A DNA stretch of 35,507 bases from Hyphomicrobiales bacterium (lineage in GTDB: Bacteria; Pseudomonadota; Alphaproteobacteria; Rhizobiales; Xanthobacteraceae). The DNA lies in contig JACPOA010000033.1 in NCBI GenBank assembly GCA_016185205.1, positions 1 through 35,507 on the forward strand, in the 5' to 3' direction. Both the position numbers and the translations under genes were made by a program. The notes beneath the pieces are model-generated. The model made no database searches. It was not told where the DNA came from and saw only the letters and a program-made list of their open reading frames with translations. Below, piece by piece: positions 1 through 8,951 of this stretch (position 1 is its first letter; each line of letters starts with the position of its first letter).

Positions 1-1
1 C

Positions 2-130
2 TGGGTGATCGGCCGCCTCGGCGGATGGGATGGCTACTACGGCAAACCCGGTCCCCGCGTCATGCGACGAGGTCTGCATGACTTCCGGCAGATCAGATAC
101 GGCGCCACGCTGGGCGGCCAAGATGTGTGA
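2..130 (+). CDS. IS4-like transposase, C-terminal fragment (5' end outside window)
   Basis: An open frame enters from the left edge and stops at TGA 128-130, giving 42 residues. It reads WVIGRLGGWDGYYGKPGP followed by RVMRRGLHDF. The pattern ARLGGW-x-GY...GPxxMxRGL is characteristic of the C-terminus of IS4/Tn5-like DDE transposases. Only the tail is visible, so it cannot be said whether the element is intact to the left. No terminal inverted repeat was recognised between 131 and 185. Confidence 0.7.
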   Translation, partial: WVIGRLGGWDGYYGKPGPRVMRRGLHDFRQIRYGATLGGQDV

Positions 131-185
131 ATCGGATAGCCCGGGGACGGGGGAGAGGACCTGAGCCTGGCCGATAAAGGACAAA

Positions 186-764
186 TCAGCCCGGCAGCAG
201 CACGGTGTCGATCACGTGGATGACGCCGTTCGACTGTTTCACGTTGGCGATGGTGACCGCGGCCTCGTGGCCCTTGCCATCGACCAGGATGAGCTTGTCG
301 CCCTTCAGCTTGGCGGTGAACGTACAGCCGCCGACGGTCTTGACCGGATGCATGCCGCCGTCGTCGTTGATCATCTTCTTGATCGCCGAGGACATGGCAT
401 TGGCCGCGACCACGTGACAGGTGAGGATCTTGGTGAGCTGAGTCTTGTTCTCGGGCTTGAGCAGAGTTTCCACCGTGCCGGCCGGCAGCTTGGCGAAGGC
501 TTCGTTGGTCGGCGCGAACACCGTGAACGGGCCGGCGCTCGACAGCGTGTCGACCAGTCCGGCGGCCTTCACCGCGGCGACCAGCGTGGTGTGGTCCTTC
601 GAATTGACGGCGTTCTGCACGATGTTCTTGGACGGATACATCGGCGCGCCGCCGACGGTGACGGTCTTCTCTTTTATCTGCGCGAAAGCCGGGCCTGCGC
701 CCATACTGGCGGCGATCGCGATGGCGGCGAAACCGGCCAAGGCGATGTTGGTCATGCGCTTCAT
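186..764 (-). CDS. Secreted fasciclin (FAS1) domain protein
   Basis: 192 residues from ATG 762-764, which is preceded by GGAGAGAAC; an upstream ATG at 800 has no comparable RBS. Residues 1-28 form a signal peptide (MKRMTNIALAGF...AGPAFAQ). A single FAS1 domain covers about 50-190, with the FTVFAPTNEAF block and the terminal GVIHVIDTVLLP block. FAS1 domains mediate adhesion or binding outside the cell; the ligand here is unknown. The gene lies downstream of, and in the same direction as, the ECF sigma/anti-sigma pair, about 100 bp beyond the anti-sigma stop. In Mycobacterium, SigK-RskA controls the FAS1 proteins MPT70/MPT83, so regulation by this sigma factor is a reasonable inference but is not shown by the sequence. 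Confidence 0.92.
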   Translation of the reverse strand: MKRMTNIALAGFAAIAIAASMGAGPAFAQIKEKTVTVGGAPMYPSKNIVQNAVNSKDHTTLVAAVKAAGLVDTLSSAGPFTVFAPTNEAFAKLPAGTVETLLKPENKTQLTKILTCHVVAANAMSSAIKKMINDDGGMHPVKTVGGCTFTAKLKGDKLILVDGKGHEAAVTIANVKQSNGVIHVIDTVLLPG

Positions 765-866
765 AGTTCTCTCCGTTTGCTCTCTGTTTGACGTCCCCAA
801 AACCTTGAATTTGGCGGAGACATCGAGAGCTACGGAGGCGTGCGTCTTAGGGATGCGGGCGGGCGC

Positions 867-1562
867 TCACAGATTTGTGAGCTTGCCGCTGGCGATCACC
901 GGCCCGGTCGGTTGCCCGGTGGGCGAGCCGCCGGGCGGCTCCAGCGACACCGCCAGCACGGCCTGCGTGGTGGCCTGCGCCAGCAGCCCGGCCGGGATAG
1001 TGAGCGCTACCGCCTTGTCCGCATGGATCAGGCCGAGCGAGCGCGGTTTGTCGCCGGGCGCGATCAGCCAGAGCTCCGGCACGCGGTCGGCGGCGACCGC
1101 ATAGGCCGCCGGCACCACCAGGATTGCGCCGCGCCGCAAATCGATGGTGGCGACAAAGGCATGCTTGCCGTCGCCATCGAGCGCGGCGATCAGCGGCGCC
1201 TTCGGCGCAACGCTGCCGAGATAGATCAGCGCGCCGAGACAGGCGGCGGCCAGCGCGCCGCTCGCCAACGAAAGCCCGCGCCAGAACGCCAGATTCTGCC
1301 AAAGCCCGCCGCCTTGCGGCTGCGGCGCGGGCAGGGCGCCTGCGATACGCTCCCACACGGCCGGTGGGGCTGCGACCTCCGCGATCTCGCCGGCCCAGGG
1401 CGCCAGCCGCGCTTCCCAGGCGGCGACCAGCTCCGCGAAATTGCGGTCGCGCTCGAGCAGGCGCTGGGCAGCGGCACGTTGCGGCCCCGCCAGCACGCCG
1501 AGCGCATATTCGGCGGCGAGCAGCTCGTCCTCTGGGAGGTTATGGTCGGTTGCGTCGCTCAT
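867..1562 (-). CDS. RskA-like membrane anti-sigma factor
   Basis: 231 residues. The start ATG (1560-1562) overlaps the sigma-factor stop in an ATGA arrangement, so the two are translationally coupled. The cytoplasmic N-terminal part (about 1-85) carries the RskA-type EYALGVLAGPQR...LLERD block expected to hold the sigma factor. One membrane span lies near residues 95-120 (LSLASGALAAACLGALIYLG). The periplasmic C-terminal domain ends in the family signature EPPGGSPTGQPTGPVIASG. RskA-type proteins release their sigma factor after regulated proteolysis; the trigger here is unknown. The fit to family length and end motif is good. Confidence 0.9.
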   Translation of the reverse strand: MSDATDHNLPEDELLAAEYALGVLAGPQRAAAQRLLERDRNFAELVAAWEARLAPWAGEIAEVAAPPAVWERIAGALPAPQPQGGGLWQNLAFWRGLSLASGALAAACLGALIYLGSVAPKAPLIAALDGDGKHAFVATIDLRRGAILVVPAAYAVAADRVPELWLIAPGDKPRSLGLIHADKAVALTIPAGLLAQATTQAVLAVSLEPPGGSPTGQPTGPVIASGKLTNL

Positions 1563-2116
1563 TGTTCCAGGCAGCTCTTCAATTTGATCATCGCCCGCCG
1601 GATCCAGCTTTTCATGGTGCCGAGCGGCACGCTCATGCGCGCCGCCAGGTCATCGTAAGTATTGCCATCGAAGAATGCTCCGCGCAGGGCGGCGCGCTCG
1701 TGCGCGGCGAGGCCGTCGAGGCAACCGTGCAGCCGCACATGATCTTGCGTCAGTTCCAGCGCGCTGTCGGCAATCGGACCGCTGTCGGCCACCTCGGCCG
1801 CGGCATCGATCGGTTCCATGTGCCGGCTCGCCCGCGTGGCGCGCAGCCGGTCGATGGCGCGGTTGCGCGCGATTGCGATCAGCCATGTCATCGGGCTTGC
1901 CCGGCTTGCATCGAAATCGGCGGCTTTGCGCCACACCGTCACATAGACCTCCTGCAGCACGTCCTCGGCCTCGCTGCGTTCGCCCAAGATACGTAAGGCA
2001 ACGCCGAAAAGCTTCGCCGAGGTCAGGCGATAGACGGTTTGCAGCGCCGCGCGGTCGCCGCCCGGGATGCGCGCGAGGGCGGTGACAATCAGGCTGCGGT
2101 TGGCGTCGGCGTCCAT
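1559..2116 (-). CDS. ECF RNA polymerase sigma factor (SigK-like)
   Basis: 185 residues from ATG 2114-2116 (MDADANRS...); a longer frame upstream runs through the neighbouring gene and is not coding. Region 2 spans about 20-95 (LFGVALRILGERSEAEDVLQEV, then MTWLIAIARNRAIDRLR). Region 4 spans about 130-180 (ERAALRGAFFDGNTYDDLAARMSVPLGTMKSWIRRA), the usual sigma-70 HTH with TMKSW recognition helix. It overlaps the RskA-like gene by 4 nt and follows a small secreted-protein gene by 11 nt, so the three probably form one operon. It is expected to direct RNA polymerase to a small envelope regulon, probably including its own operon and the fasciclin gene. Confidence 0.92.
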   Translation of the reverse strand: MDADANRSLIVTALARIPGGDRAALQTVYRLTSAKLFGVALRILGERSEAEDVLQEVYVTVWRKAADFDASRASPMTWLIAIARNRAIDRLRATRASRHMEPIDAAAEVADSGPIADSALELTQDHVRLHGCLDGLAAHERAALRGAFFDGNTYDDLAARMSVPLGTMKSWIRRAMIKLKSCLEQ

Positions 2117-2127
2117 CAAATCTTGCG

Positions 2128-2484
2128 CTATTCGCGCCGCCAGATTTCGGCCCCGATGGTGCGGCCGCCGGCATAGGTCCACACGCCGGTCCAGTTGCCG
2201 CCGTCGGCGCCGTAGAGTGCCAAGCCGGTATCGCTGCCGGATTTGTAAGACACCGCGATGAAGTTCTTGTCGCCGATGCCGGTGCCAATATAGCGCGTGC
2301 TGCCGACGACCCAGACCACGCGGTAAGTCTCGCCGGTTTTTTCCACCGAGACGGTGCCGGCATATTTGCCGCCGCCGCCGGGATTGGAGCCCTCGACCGT
2401 ATAGCGGCCGACCGGATCGGCGGCATAGGCGGTGGCGGCGCTCCACAGCAGGGCAGCGGCGCCGACGGCGAACAGATGACGCAT
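2128..2484 (-). CDS. Small secreted protein of unknown function, first gene of the sigma operon
   Basis: 118 residues from ATG 2482-2484, which has a strong GGGGGAG ribosome-binding site; the ATG five codons earlier has none. Residues 1-21 form a signal peptide (MRHLFAVGAAALLWSAATAYAA). The mature part is beta-rich with many Gly/Tyr/Trp residues (GRYTVEGSNPGGGGKYAG, YRVVWVVGS, GLALYGADGGNWTGVWTYAGG), giving a small barrel or sandwich appearance. I do not recognise an assigned function. Its position 11 nt before an ECF sigma gene suggests an envelope protein made with, or sensed by, that system. Confidence 0.8.
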   Translation of the reverse strand: MRHLFAVGAAALLWSAATAYAADPVGRYTVEGSNPGGGGKYAGTVSVEKTGETYRVVWVVGSTRYIGTGIGDKNFIAVSYKSGSDTGLALYGADGGNWTGVWTYAGGRTIGAEIWRRE

Positions 2485-2512
2485 GGCAGTCTCCCCCAAT
2501 TCTCGGCTGCGA

Positions 2513-2534
2513 GCCGGCGCGAGGCCGCGCCGGC
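2513..2534. repeat. GC-rich perfect inverted repeat (hairpin)
   Basis: Nine-base arms GCCGGCGCG / CGCGCCGGC around a 4-nt loop. It lies 18 nt past the DUF952 stop and 29 nt before the start of the small secreted-protein gene, both on the minus strand. No T-run follows it, so it could be a weak terminator of the DUF952 gene or a leader hairpin of the sigma operon. Confidence 0.5.
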
Positions 2535-2551
2535 AATGCTGCGAGCTTAGC

Positions 2552-2896
2552 TCAAGGCTCGAGCGGCGGGAACACGTGGCGGCCGTCCGGCCCCAGCGGC
2601 AGGGGCTCGACCTTGCGCACCGCCTTGAGATCGAGCTCGCCGTAGAGATGCGGAAACAAGGCGCCGCCGCGCGAGGGCTCCCACCTCAGCGCGGCGCCGA
2701 ACGTGCCGGCGTCCACGCGCACCAACAGCAGGTTGTCCTGGCCGGCGAAATGCTTGGCGGTGGTCTCCTCCACCTGCGCGGCGGTGGAGAAATGGATGAA
2801 GCCGTCCTTGCGATCGACCGGCGAGCCGGCGAAGCGGCCGGCGGCTTCAGCCTCGCGCCAGAGCGATGCGGGGAGGATTTTGTAGAGGGTGGGCAT
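2552..2896 (-). CDS. DUF952 family protein
   Basis: 114 residues from ATG 2894-2896 (MPTLYKILPASLWREAEAAG); an ATG 18 nt upstream is also possible and neither has a clear ribosome-binding site. The sequence shows the DUF952 pattern: YKI near the N-terminus, W-x-EAEAAGRFAGSPVDRKDGFIHFS, then LLLVRVDAGTF and FPHLYGELDLKAV. It is a compact cytoplasmic single-domain protein of the family's usual length. The biochemical role of DUF952 is not established; structural similarity to ADP-ribosyl-transferase-like folds has been suggested for related families. It is monocistronic as far as can be seen. Confidence 0.85.
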   Translation of the reverse strand: MPTLYKILPASLWREAEAAGRFAGSPVDRKDGFIHFSTAAQVEETTAKHFAGQDNLLLVRVDAGTFGAALRWEPSRGGALFPHLYGELDLKAVRKVEPLPLGPDGRHVFPPLEP

Positions 2897-2917
2897 GGGG
2901 CGGCGCTTATACACCCA

Positions 2918-3003
2918 CTGTCATCGTCCGCGAAAGCGGACGATCCAGTACCCACGGCGCTGTTTGTGATTACTGGATGCCCCGCTTTCGCGGGACATGA
3001 CAG
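2918..3003. repeat. Rhizobiales-type intergenic palindromic repeat
   Basis: Outer arms CTGTCAT (2918-2924) and ATGACAG (2997-3003) enclose two hairpins built on CGTCCGCGAAAGCGGACG and CCCCGCTTTCGCGGG, plus a TCCAGTA / TACTGGA pair. This is the style of short mobile palindromic repeat common between genes in Bradyrhizobium and relatives. It sits directly after flbD and may help end the flagellar operon transcript. Confidence 0.75.
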
Positions 3004-3011
3004 GTCGGTGG

Positions 3012-4385
<1,374 letters not shown>

Positions 4386-4413
4386 GGTATAGGTCCTCTT
4401 GCGACGCTTCGCA

Positions 4414-4776
4414 TCAATTGTGTTCCGCCTTGATGATTTCCGTCATGGTCACGCCGAGCTTGTCCTCGACCAGCACGACTTCGCCGCGCGCGACCAGGCG
4501 GTTGTTGACGTAGATATCGATCGCCTCGCCGACCTTGCGGTCGAGCTCGAGCACCGCGCCAGGGCCGAGCCTGAGCAGGGCGCCGACGTCCATGCGGGCG
4601 CGGCCGAGCACCGCCGAGACCTGCACCGGCACATCGAACACCGCCTCCAGATCGGCGGCGCCGCGGTTGATCGTGTCGGAGTCCGACGGCGCCAGCAAAC
4701 CGGCGTCCTCGACCGTCTGCATCCCGCCGCTGCCTTCGAGATCGGGGAGCGGCACCTTGCTGTCGTCATCACTCAT
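4414..4776 (-). CDS. fliN: FliN, flagellar motor switch protein
   Basis: 120 residues from ATG 4774-4776, preceded by GGAGACC; an earlier ATG at 4800 is less well placed. The N-terminal 45 residues are acidic and variable. The C-terminal SpoA/surface-presentation domain (about 45-118) has the typical [56 protein letters not shown] and TEII blocks. FliN forms the lower C-ring of the motor and binds FliH for export. It is the fourth gene of the fliF operon, 40 nt after fliH and 28 nt before flbD. Confidence 0.95.
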   Translation of the reverse strand: MSDDDSKVPLPDLEGSGGMQTVEDAGLLAPSDSDTINRGAADLEAVFDVPVQVSAVLGRARMDVGALLRLGPGAVLELDRKVGEAIDIYVNNRLVARGEVVLVEDKLGVTMTEIIKAEHN

Positions 4777-4816
4777 TGCGGCGGTCTCCAGAATTCCCAA
4801 TTCGCTTTTTCATGCG

Positions 4817-5434
4817 CTAATTCACGCTGGCGGTGCGCGCCGCCACATAGCGGCCGACCACGTCATCGATGGCTGATAAAGTCGCGGCATGATCGCGGGT
4901 GACGCCGCCGTCGGCCCATTCGATGCGGCAGTCGCCGGGCGCCATGGCGGTGTCGGGCGTCACCATCAGCCGGCCCTCGAAGCCGCGCGCGCGCGCGATC
5001 TCCTCGAGTCTGTCCTTGGCGGTCTCGTAGATGTCGGCGCCGATGCGCACCACGATATGCGGCGTCGTCACCAGCTGATGGAAGCATTCGGTGGCGAGCG
5101 CGGAAATCTCGGCGAACGGCTCGCGCGCGATCAACTGCGGGGCGAGCTTGGCGGCGACCGCGACCGCCACTTCCACCGCTTCGGTTTCCAGCCGCGTCTC
5201 GATGCCGGTAAGCGCGCGATCGAGCCGTTCCAGGCCGTCGGCGATGCGCGCCAGGGCGGCGGTGGCGCGCTGGGCGGCCTCGCCCTGCGCCTGCGCCAGG
5301 CCGGCGGCAAAGCCCTTGCGATGGGCTTGCGCCTCGGCATCCGCGCGGCGGCGTTCGGCCTCGACCACGGTCATGGTCGGCTTCTCGCCGGTGGCGAAAT
5401 CCTCGTCGAACATGTATTTCGCGGTCGATTTCAT
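4817..5434 (-). CDS. fliH: FliH/FlbE-type flagellar assembly protein
   Basis: 205 residues from ATG 5432-5434, with GAGAGACC upstream. The N-terminal half is charged and predicted coiled coil (AERRRADAEAQAHRKGFAAGLAQAQGEAAQ), as in FliH/SctL stators of the FliI export ATPase. The C-terminal half (VAVAVAAKLAPQLIAREPFAEI ... VVRIGADIYETAKDRLEEI ... DCRIEWADGGVTRD) matches the alphaproteobacterial FliH/FlbE domain, including the CRIEWADGG block. It begins 7 nt after fliG stops and precedes fliN, the position of flbE in Caulobacter. The name fliH is by domain and position. Confidence 0.88.
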   Translation of the reverse strand: MKSTAKYMFDEDFATGEKPTMTVVEAERRRADAEAQAHRKGFAAGLAQAQGEAAQRATAALARIADGLERLDRALTGIETRLETEAVEVAVAVAAKLAPQLIAREPFAEISALATECFHQLVTTPHIVVRIGADIYETAKDRLEEIARARGFEGRLMVTPDTAMAPGDCRIEWADGGVTRDHAATLSAIDDVVGRYVAARTASVN

Positions 5435-5441
5435 TGGTCTC

Positions 5442-6548
5442 TCAGTAGATGAGTTCTTCGTCGCCACGGCTCTTGGTGATCAGGATTTCGCCCTTGCTGG
5501 CCAGATCCTTGGCGATATTGACCAGCAGCGTCTGCGCCTCGTCGACGTCGCGCAGGCGCACCGGACCCTTCGCCTGCATATCGTCGACCAGCATCTTGGC
5601 GGCGCGCGTGGACATGCTGCTGAAGAAGAACTGACGCACGGCTTCGGAGGCGCCCTTGAGCGCGATCGCCAGCTTGTCCTTGTCGATATTGCGCATCAGC
5701 GTTTGCGCCGAGCCGGTGTCGAGCTTGATCAGGTCGTCGAAGGTGAACATCAGCGCCTTGATGCGCTCGGCGGCGTCGCGGTTGTCCTCTTCCAGCGCGC
5801 TGATGAATCGCGTTTCGGTCTGTCGGTCGAAATTGTTGAAAATCTCGGCCATTACCTCATGCAGGTCGCGGCGGCGGGTCTGCGACAGGTTGGACATAAA
5901 TTCGGTGCGTAGCGTCTGTTCGACGCGCTCGATCACTTCCTTCTGCACCGACTCCATTTTCAGCATGCGGTTGACCACGTCGAGGGCGAGATCCTCGGGC
6001 AGGATCGTCAGCACGCGGGCGGTGTGTTCGGGCCGCAGTTTGGACAGTACCACCGCCACGGTCTGCGGGTATTCGTTCTTGAGATAGTTCGCCAGCACCT
6101 CTTCCTGGACGTTGCCGAGCTTCTCCCACATGTTGCGGCCGGCCGGTCCGCGCAGCTCGTCCATGATGCCGAGCACGCGCTCGGGCGGCAGATATTGCTG
6201 TAGCAGGCGCTCGGTGGCGTCGTAATTGCCGAGCAGGGCGCCCGAGGCCGACATGCGGCCGACGAATTCCAGCAGCAATTGCTCGACGACGTCGGCTTCG
6301 ACCGGTCCGAGCGACGACATCACGACGGAAATTCCCCTCAGTTCGTCGTCGTCGAGCATGCTGAAGATCTTGCCGCCGTATTGCTCGCCGAGCGCCAGCA
6401 TCAGCACCGCCGCGCGTTCCGGGCCGGAGAGCTTGCGCCGCCCGACATTGACCTGCTGACGGCTGGCGAGCTCGGCCATCAGGCCGCCGATGTCCTCGCG
6501 GACCGCGGTTGTCTTGTCGTTCTTCTGTACGGCGTATGCTGACGGCAT
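5442..6548 (-). CDS. fliG: FliG, flagellar motor switch protein
   Basis: 368 residues. The N-terminal domain ([26 protein letters not shown]) binds FliF. The middle domain carries [13 protein letters not shown], equivalent to the EHPQ motif with Tyr replacing His, and is followed by the armadillo-like segment. The C-terminal torque domain contains [11 protein letters not shown] and the charged [29 protein letters not shown] helix that faces the stator. FliG couples ion flow through the stator to rotation. It starts 2 nt after the fliF stop, so the two are almost certainly coupled. Confidence 0.97.
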   Translation of the reverse strand: MPSAYAVQKNDKTTAVREDIGGLMAELASRQQVNVGRRKLSGPERAAVLMLALGEQYGGKIFSMLDDDELRGISVVMSSLGPVEADVVEQLLLEFVGRMSASGALLGNYDATERLLQQYLPPERVLGIMDELRGPAGRNMWEKLGNVQEEVLANYLKNEYPQTVAVVLSKLRPEHTARVLTILPEDLALDVVNRMLKMESVQKEVIERVEQTLRTEFMSNLSQTRRRDLHEVMAEIFNNFDRQTETRFISALEEDNRDAAERIKALMFTFDDLIKLDTGSAQTLMRNIDKDKLAIALKGASEAVRQFFFSSMSTRAAKMLVDDMQAKGPVRLRDVDEAQTLLVNIAKDLASKGEILITKSRGDEELIY

Positions 6549-6550
6549 GT

Positions 6551-8269
6551 TTAGGCCGCGTCCTCGTGGAGCCAGTTGCGGATGATGGAGACCGCCTCGT
6601 GCGGATTCTTCTCGGCCAGTTCGCCGACCTTCTGTACCGACACGGCGTGCACTTGTCCCTGCACCTTGGCGACGTCGATCATGGCGGAGGTGCGGTTGGA
6701 GATGGTGACCGATTCCTCGCCGCCGCCGATCGAGATATTGGCGCCGCCGCTGCTGGTGATGCTGCCGTTGCCGCCGCCGGAAATGGTCATGTTGCCGGCA
6801 CCCTGAATGACGGTGCTGCCCGCGATGCCCATCGCGCCGGCGACACCCGCCATGCCGGCCGCGCCCGCCGCGCCGCCGGCTTCCATGCCTTCCGGCGTCA
6901 CGATTCGGCGCACCAGCGGGCGCACCACCAGGAACAGCACGATCAGGCCGAGCAGCGCCATCACGCCGATCTCGGCGCCGCGCATGATGTCTTCCTTGCT
7001 GAAGGCAAAGTAGCTCATCCAGCCGGCCGGCTCGTTCCCCGCGACCGGCGAGGCATCGGCGAAGCGCAGGTTGACGACCTCGACCTGGTCGCCGCGCTTG
7101 GCGTCGAAGCCGATCGCCGAGCGCACCAGCGCCGCGATGCGGTCGATCTCGTCCTTGGCGCGCGGCTGATAGACGACCTCGCCCTTGTCGTTCTTGGTGT
7201 AGGTGCCGTCCACCAGCACGGCGGCCGAGATGCGGTTGATCCGGCCGGCTTCGGTCACTTCCGTCTTGGTGGTGCGGGAGATTTCGTAATTGGCAATTTC
7301 CTCGGTCTTGCGGTTCTGGTCGCGGTTGGCGCCACCGGCGGGCTGGTTGTGGCCGGGCATTTCATTGCCGACCGAGACCGCGCCGCCGGCCTGGTCGCCC
7401 ATCGAGGAGTTCTCTTCGCGGGTCTGGCTCGAGCGCAGCACGCGGCCGTCGGGATCGAACTTGTCGGAGGTCTGCGTGATGCGGTTGAGGTCGAAATCGG
7501 CGGTCAGCTGCACGCGGGCGCGTCCGGGCCCGACCACCGAGGAGACGATACCTTCGACCTGACTGCGCAGGCGATTCTCGAACGCCGTCTTGCGCTCGTC
7601 GGCGCCGCCCATGGCGTTGTCCTGTGAGGCGCCGTCGGCGAGCAGCTTGCCGGTCTCGTCGATCACCGACACGCGCTCGGGCTTCATGCCGTTGACCGCG
7701 CTCGCCACTAGGTGGCGGATGGCGCGCACCTGCTGCGCCTCCAGGCTGCCGCGCACCTTGAGTACAATCGAGGCCGAGGCTTCCGCCTTGTCGCGCGAGA
7801 ACAACGCGCGCTCCGGCAGCACCAGATGCACGCGCGCGCTTTGCACGCGATCGATACCGCGAATGGTGCGGGCAAGCTCGCCTTCGAGCGCACGCAGATG
7901 ATTGATGTTCTGGATGAAGCTGGTGGCGCCGAGCGCGTCCGACTTGTCGAAAATCTCATAACCGACGCCGCCGCCCTTGGGCAGGCCGCTCTCGGCGAGC
8001 TTCATGCGCAGGCGGGCGACCTTGTCCTTGGGTACCAGCACGATGGTGCCGTCGTTCTTGAGCTCGTAGGCGATCGCCTGGCGCTCCAGGTCCTTGACGA
8101 TTGCGCTTGAGTCCTCGACCGACAGATCGGTGAACAACGGCACCAGTTGCGGCGTCGTCATCCGGATCATGAGGAATGCGAAGAAGCCGATCAGGGTCAG
8201 CGTCACCGCGGCCATCGCCGCCATTCGCGCCGCACCCAACGACTTCACGAAATCGAGGAAACCTTGCAC
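6551..8269 (-). CDS. fliF: FliF, flagellar MS-ring protein
   Basis: 572 residues. The first membrane span is near 17-38 ([22 protein letters not shown]). It is followed by the ring-building periplasmic region, including [36 protein letters not shown], and the FliF C domain. The second span is near 435-458 ([20 protein letters not shown]). The cytoplasmic tail ends in the FliG-binding helix ([23 protein letters not shown]). Between span 2 and that helix (about 463-517) is a Gly/Ala/Ser-rich low-complexity stretch. First gene of the flagellar operon. Its upstream region holds a CtrA-like box and an ftr-like palindrome. Confidence 0.97.
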   Translation of the reverse strand: MQGFLDFVKSLGAARMAAMAAVTLTLIGFFAFLMIRMTTPQLVPLFTDLSVEDSSAIVKDLERQAIAYELKNDGTIVLVPKDKVARLRMKLAESGLPKGGGVGYEIFDKSDALGATSFIQNINHLRALEGELARTIRGIDRVQSARVHLVLPERALFSRDKAEASASIVLKVRGSLEAQQVRAIRHLVASAVNGMKPERVSVIDETGKLLADGASQDNAMGGADERKTAFENRLRSQVEGIVSSVVGPGRARVQLTADFDLNRITQTSDKFDPDGRVLRSSQTREENSSMGDQAGGAVSVGNEMPGHNQPAGGANRDQNRKTEEIANYEISRTTKTEVTEAGRINRISAAVLVDGTYTKNDKGEVVYQPRAKDEIDRIAALVRSAIGFDAKRGDQVEVVNLRFADASPVAGNEPAGWMSYFAFSKEDIMRGAEIGVMALLGLIVLFLVVRPLVRRIVTPEGMEAGGAAGAAGMAGVAGAMGIAGSTVIQGAGNMTISGGGNGSITSSGGANISIGGGEESVTISNRTSAMIDVAKVQGQVHAVSVQKVGELAEKNPHEAVSIIRNWLHEDAA

Positions 8270-8310
8270 TGGCGTTCCGTCCCACGTGGGCGCGCGTTGT
8301 GCGCTTCACC

Positions 8311-8325
8311 CGGCAAGATTTGCCC
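8311..8325. promoter_or_regulatory. Candidate FlbD (ftr-like) site over the fliF promoter
   Basis: CGGCAAGATTTGCCC, an interrupted palindrome differing in its last base only from the element at 14728-14742. It lies 42-56 nt before the fliF start, between the CtrA-like box and the gene, where the -10 element would be expected. In Caulobacter, FlbD represses fliF by binding an ftr site at this promoter. Recognition here is by shape and context. Confidence 0.65.
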
Positions 8326-8334
8326 AGTTTATGG

Positions 8335-8349
8335 TTAGCGTCCGGTTAA
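8335..8349 (-). promoter_or_regulatory. CtrA-like box upstream of fliF
   Basis: Read on the minus strand: TTAA-CCGGACG-CTAA followed by CCAT. This matches 7 of 8 defined bases of the CtrA full site TTAA-N7-TTAA, and the downstream half extends to CTAACCAT. It ends 66 nt before the fliF start. Placing the -35 over its second half puts the transcript start near 8303. fliF is a class II CtrA-activated gene in Caulobacter. Confidence 0.68.
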
Positions 8350-8360
8350 TAACCAATCAG

Positions 8361-8398
8361 TCATTCCGGGTCCGCCGCTTCGCGGCGCCCCGGAATGA
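8361..8398. repeat. Palindromic intergenic repeat
   Basis: TCATTCCGGG ... CCCGGAATGA arms (with one extra base in the right half) around a GCCGC-TTCG-CGGC hairpin. It is typical of short palindromic repeats in Rhizobiales intergenic DNA and lies between the sciP terminator and the fliF promoter. Confidence 0.7.
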
Positions 8399-8415
8399 CG
8401 AGGGCCCAAAACGAA

Positions 8416-8441
8416 AACGCCGGCCGCGAGGGGCCGGCGTT
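8416..8441 (-). terminator. Rho-independent terminator of sciP
   Basis: A perfect 10-bp stem AACGCCGGCC / GGCCGGCGTT with a 6-nt loop, followed on the minus strand by TTCGTTTT. It begins 21 nt after the sciP stop and separates sciP from the fliF operon. Confidence 0.8.
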
Positions 8442-8462
8442 CGAAATCCGTGGGGGCGTTGC

Positions 8463-8738
8463 CTATTGCCGGTATTGCTGGATGCGCGTGGTGCGCAGGC
8501 CGGCGAGGCCGTGCTGGTCGATGGAGTACTGCCAGGACAGGAATTCCTCGACCGTCAAAGTGTAGCGGGCGCAGGCTTCCTCGAGCGATAACAGGCCGCC
8601 GCGGACCGCTGCGACCACCTCGGCCTTGCGGCGGATGACCCAGCGCTTGGTCGTCGGCGGCGGCAAATCCGCAATCGTGAGCGGACTGCCATCGGGCCCG
8701 ATGACATACTTGACCCTCGGGCGGTGGGGTTCGGTCAT
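8463..8738 (-). CDS. sciP: SciP (DUF1153), CtrA inhibitor
   Basis: 91 residues from ATG 8736-8738 (MTEPHRPRVKYVIGPDGSPL), the start used across the family; the ATG 18 nt earlier would add MLVSIP. The protein shows the near-invariant DUF1153 blocks KYVIGPDGSPLTIADLPPP, KRWVIRRKAEVVAAVRGGLL, LSLEEACARYTLTVEEFLSWQ and GLAGLRTTRIQQYR, forming a small winged or HTH DNA-binding fold. In Caulobacter, SciP binds DNA and CtrA to shut down CtrA-activated promoters after division and is itself CtrA-activated. It lies just upstream of the fliF operon, on the same strand but behind its own terminator, with CtrA-like boxes in its promoter region. Confidence 0.95.
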   Translation of the reverse strand: MTEPHRPRVKYVIGPDGSPLTIADLPPPTTKRWVIRRKAEVVAAVRGGLLSLEEACARYTLTVEEFLSWQYSIDQHGLAGLRTTRIQQYRQ

Positions 8739-8802
8739 AGGAATACTCACAAGCAACAGGACTCGACTGACAGTGACTAGAGGGGAAGCTACGCGCCGCG
8801 AC

Positions 8803-8817
8803 TTAAAATTTGCCTAA
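8803..8817. promoter_or_regulatory. CtrA-like box upstream of sciP
   Basis: TTAA-AATTTGC-CTAA on the plus strand (TTAG-N7-TTAA on the minus strand), 7 of 8 defined bases of the CtrA site. It lies 65-79 nt before the sciP start, the same distance as the fliF box from fliF. Confidence 0.6.
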
Positions 8818-8856
8818 GCATGGTGCGACGAACGGGAAATGTTTGCCCTGATTTTG

Positions 8857-8871
8857 CTAACCTTTTGGTTA
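8857..8871. promoter_or_regulatory. Second CtrA-like site / inverted repeat between sciP and the kinase gene
   Basis: CTAA-CCTTTTG-GTTA, containing the perfect inverted repeat TAACC-TTTT-GGTTA (8858-8871). It matches 6 of 8 CtrA positions and lies 80 nt before the histidine kinase start on the plus strand and about 120 nt before sciP on the minus strand. It could serve either gene, or be a site for another dimeric regulator. Confidence 0.42.
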
Positions 8872-8951
8872 CGGTTGGAACCTGTGACCGGCATCCTTTT
8901 TGGGCGATCCAAGGCCACGGCACTCGGGTAAGATAGTCCTGAACGAGATTC

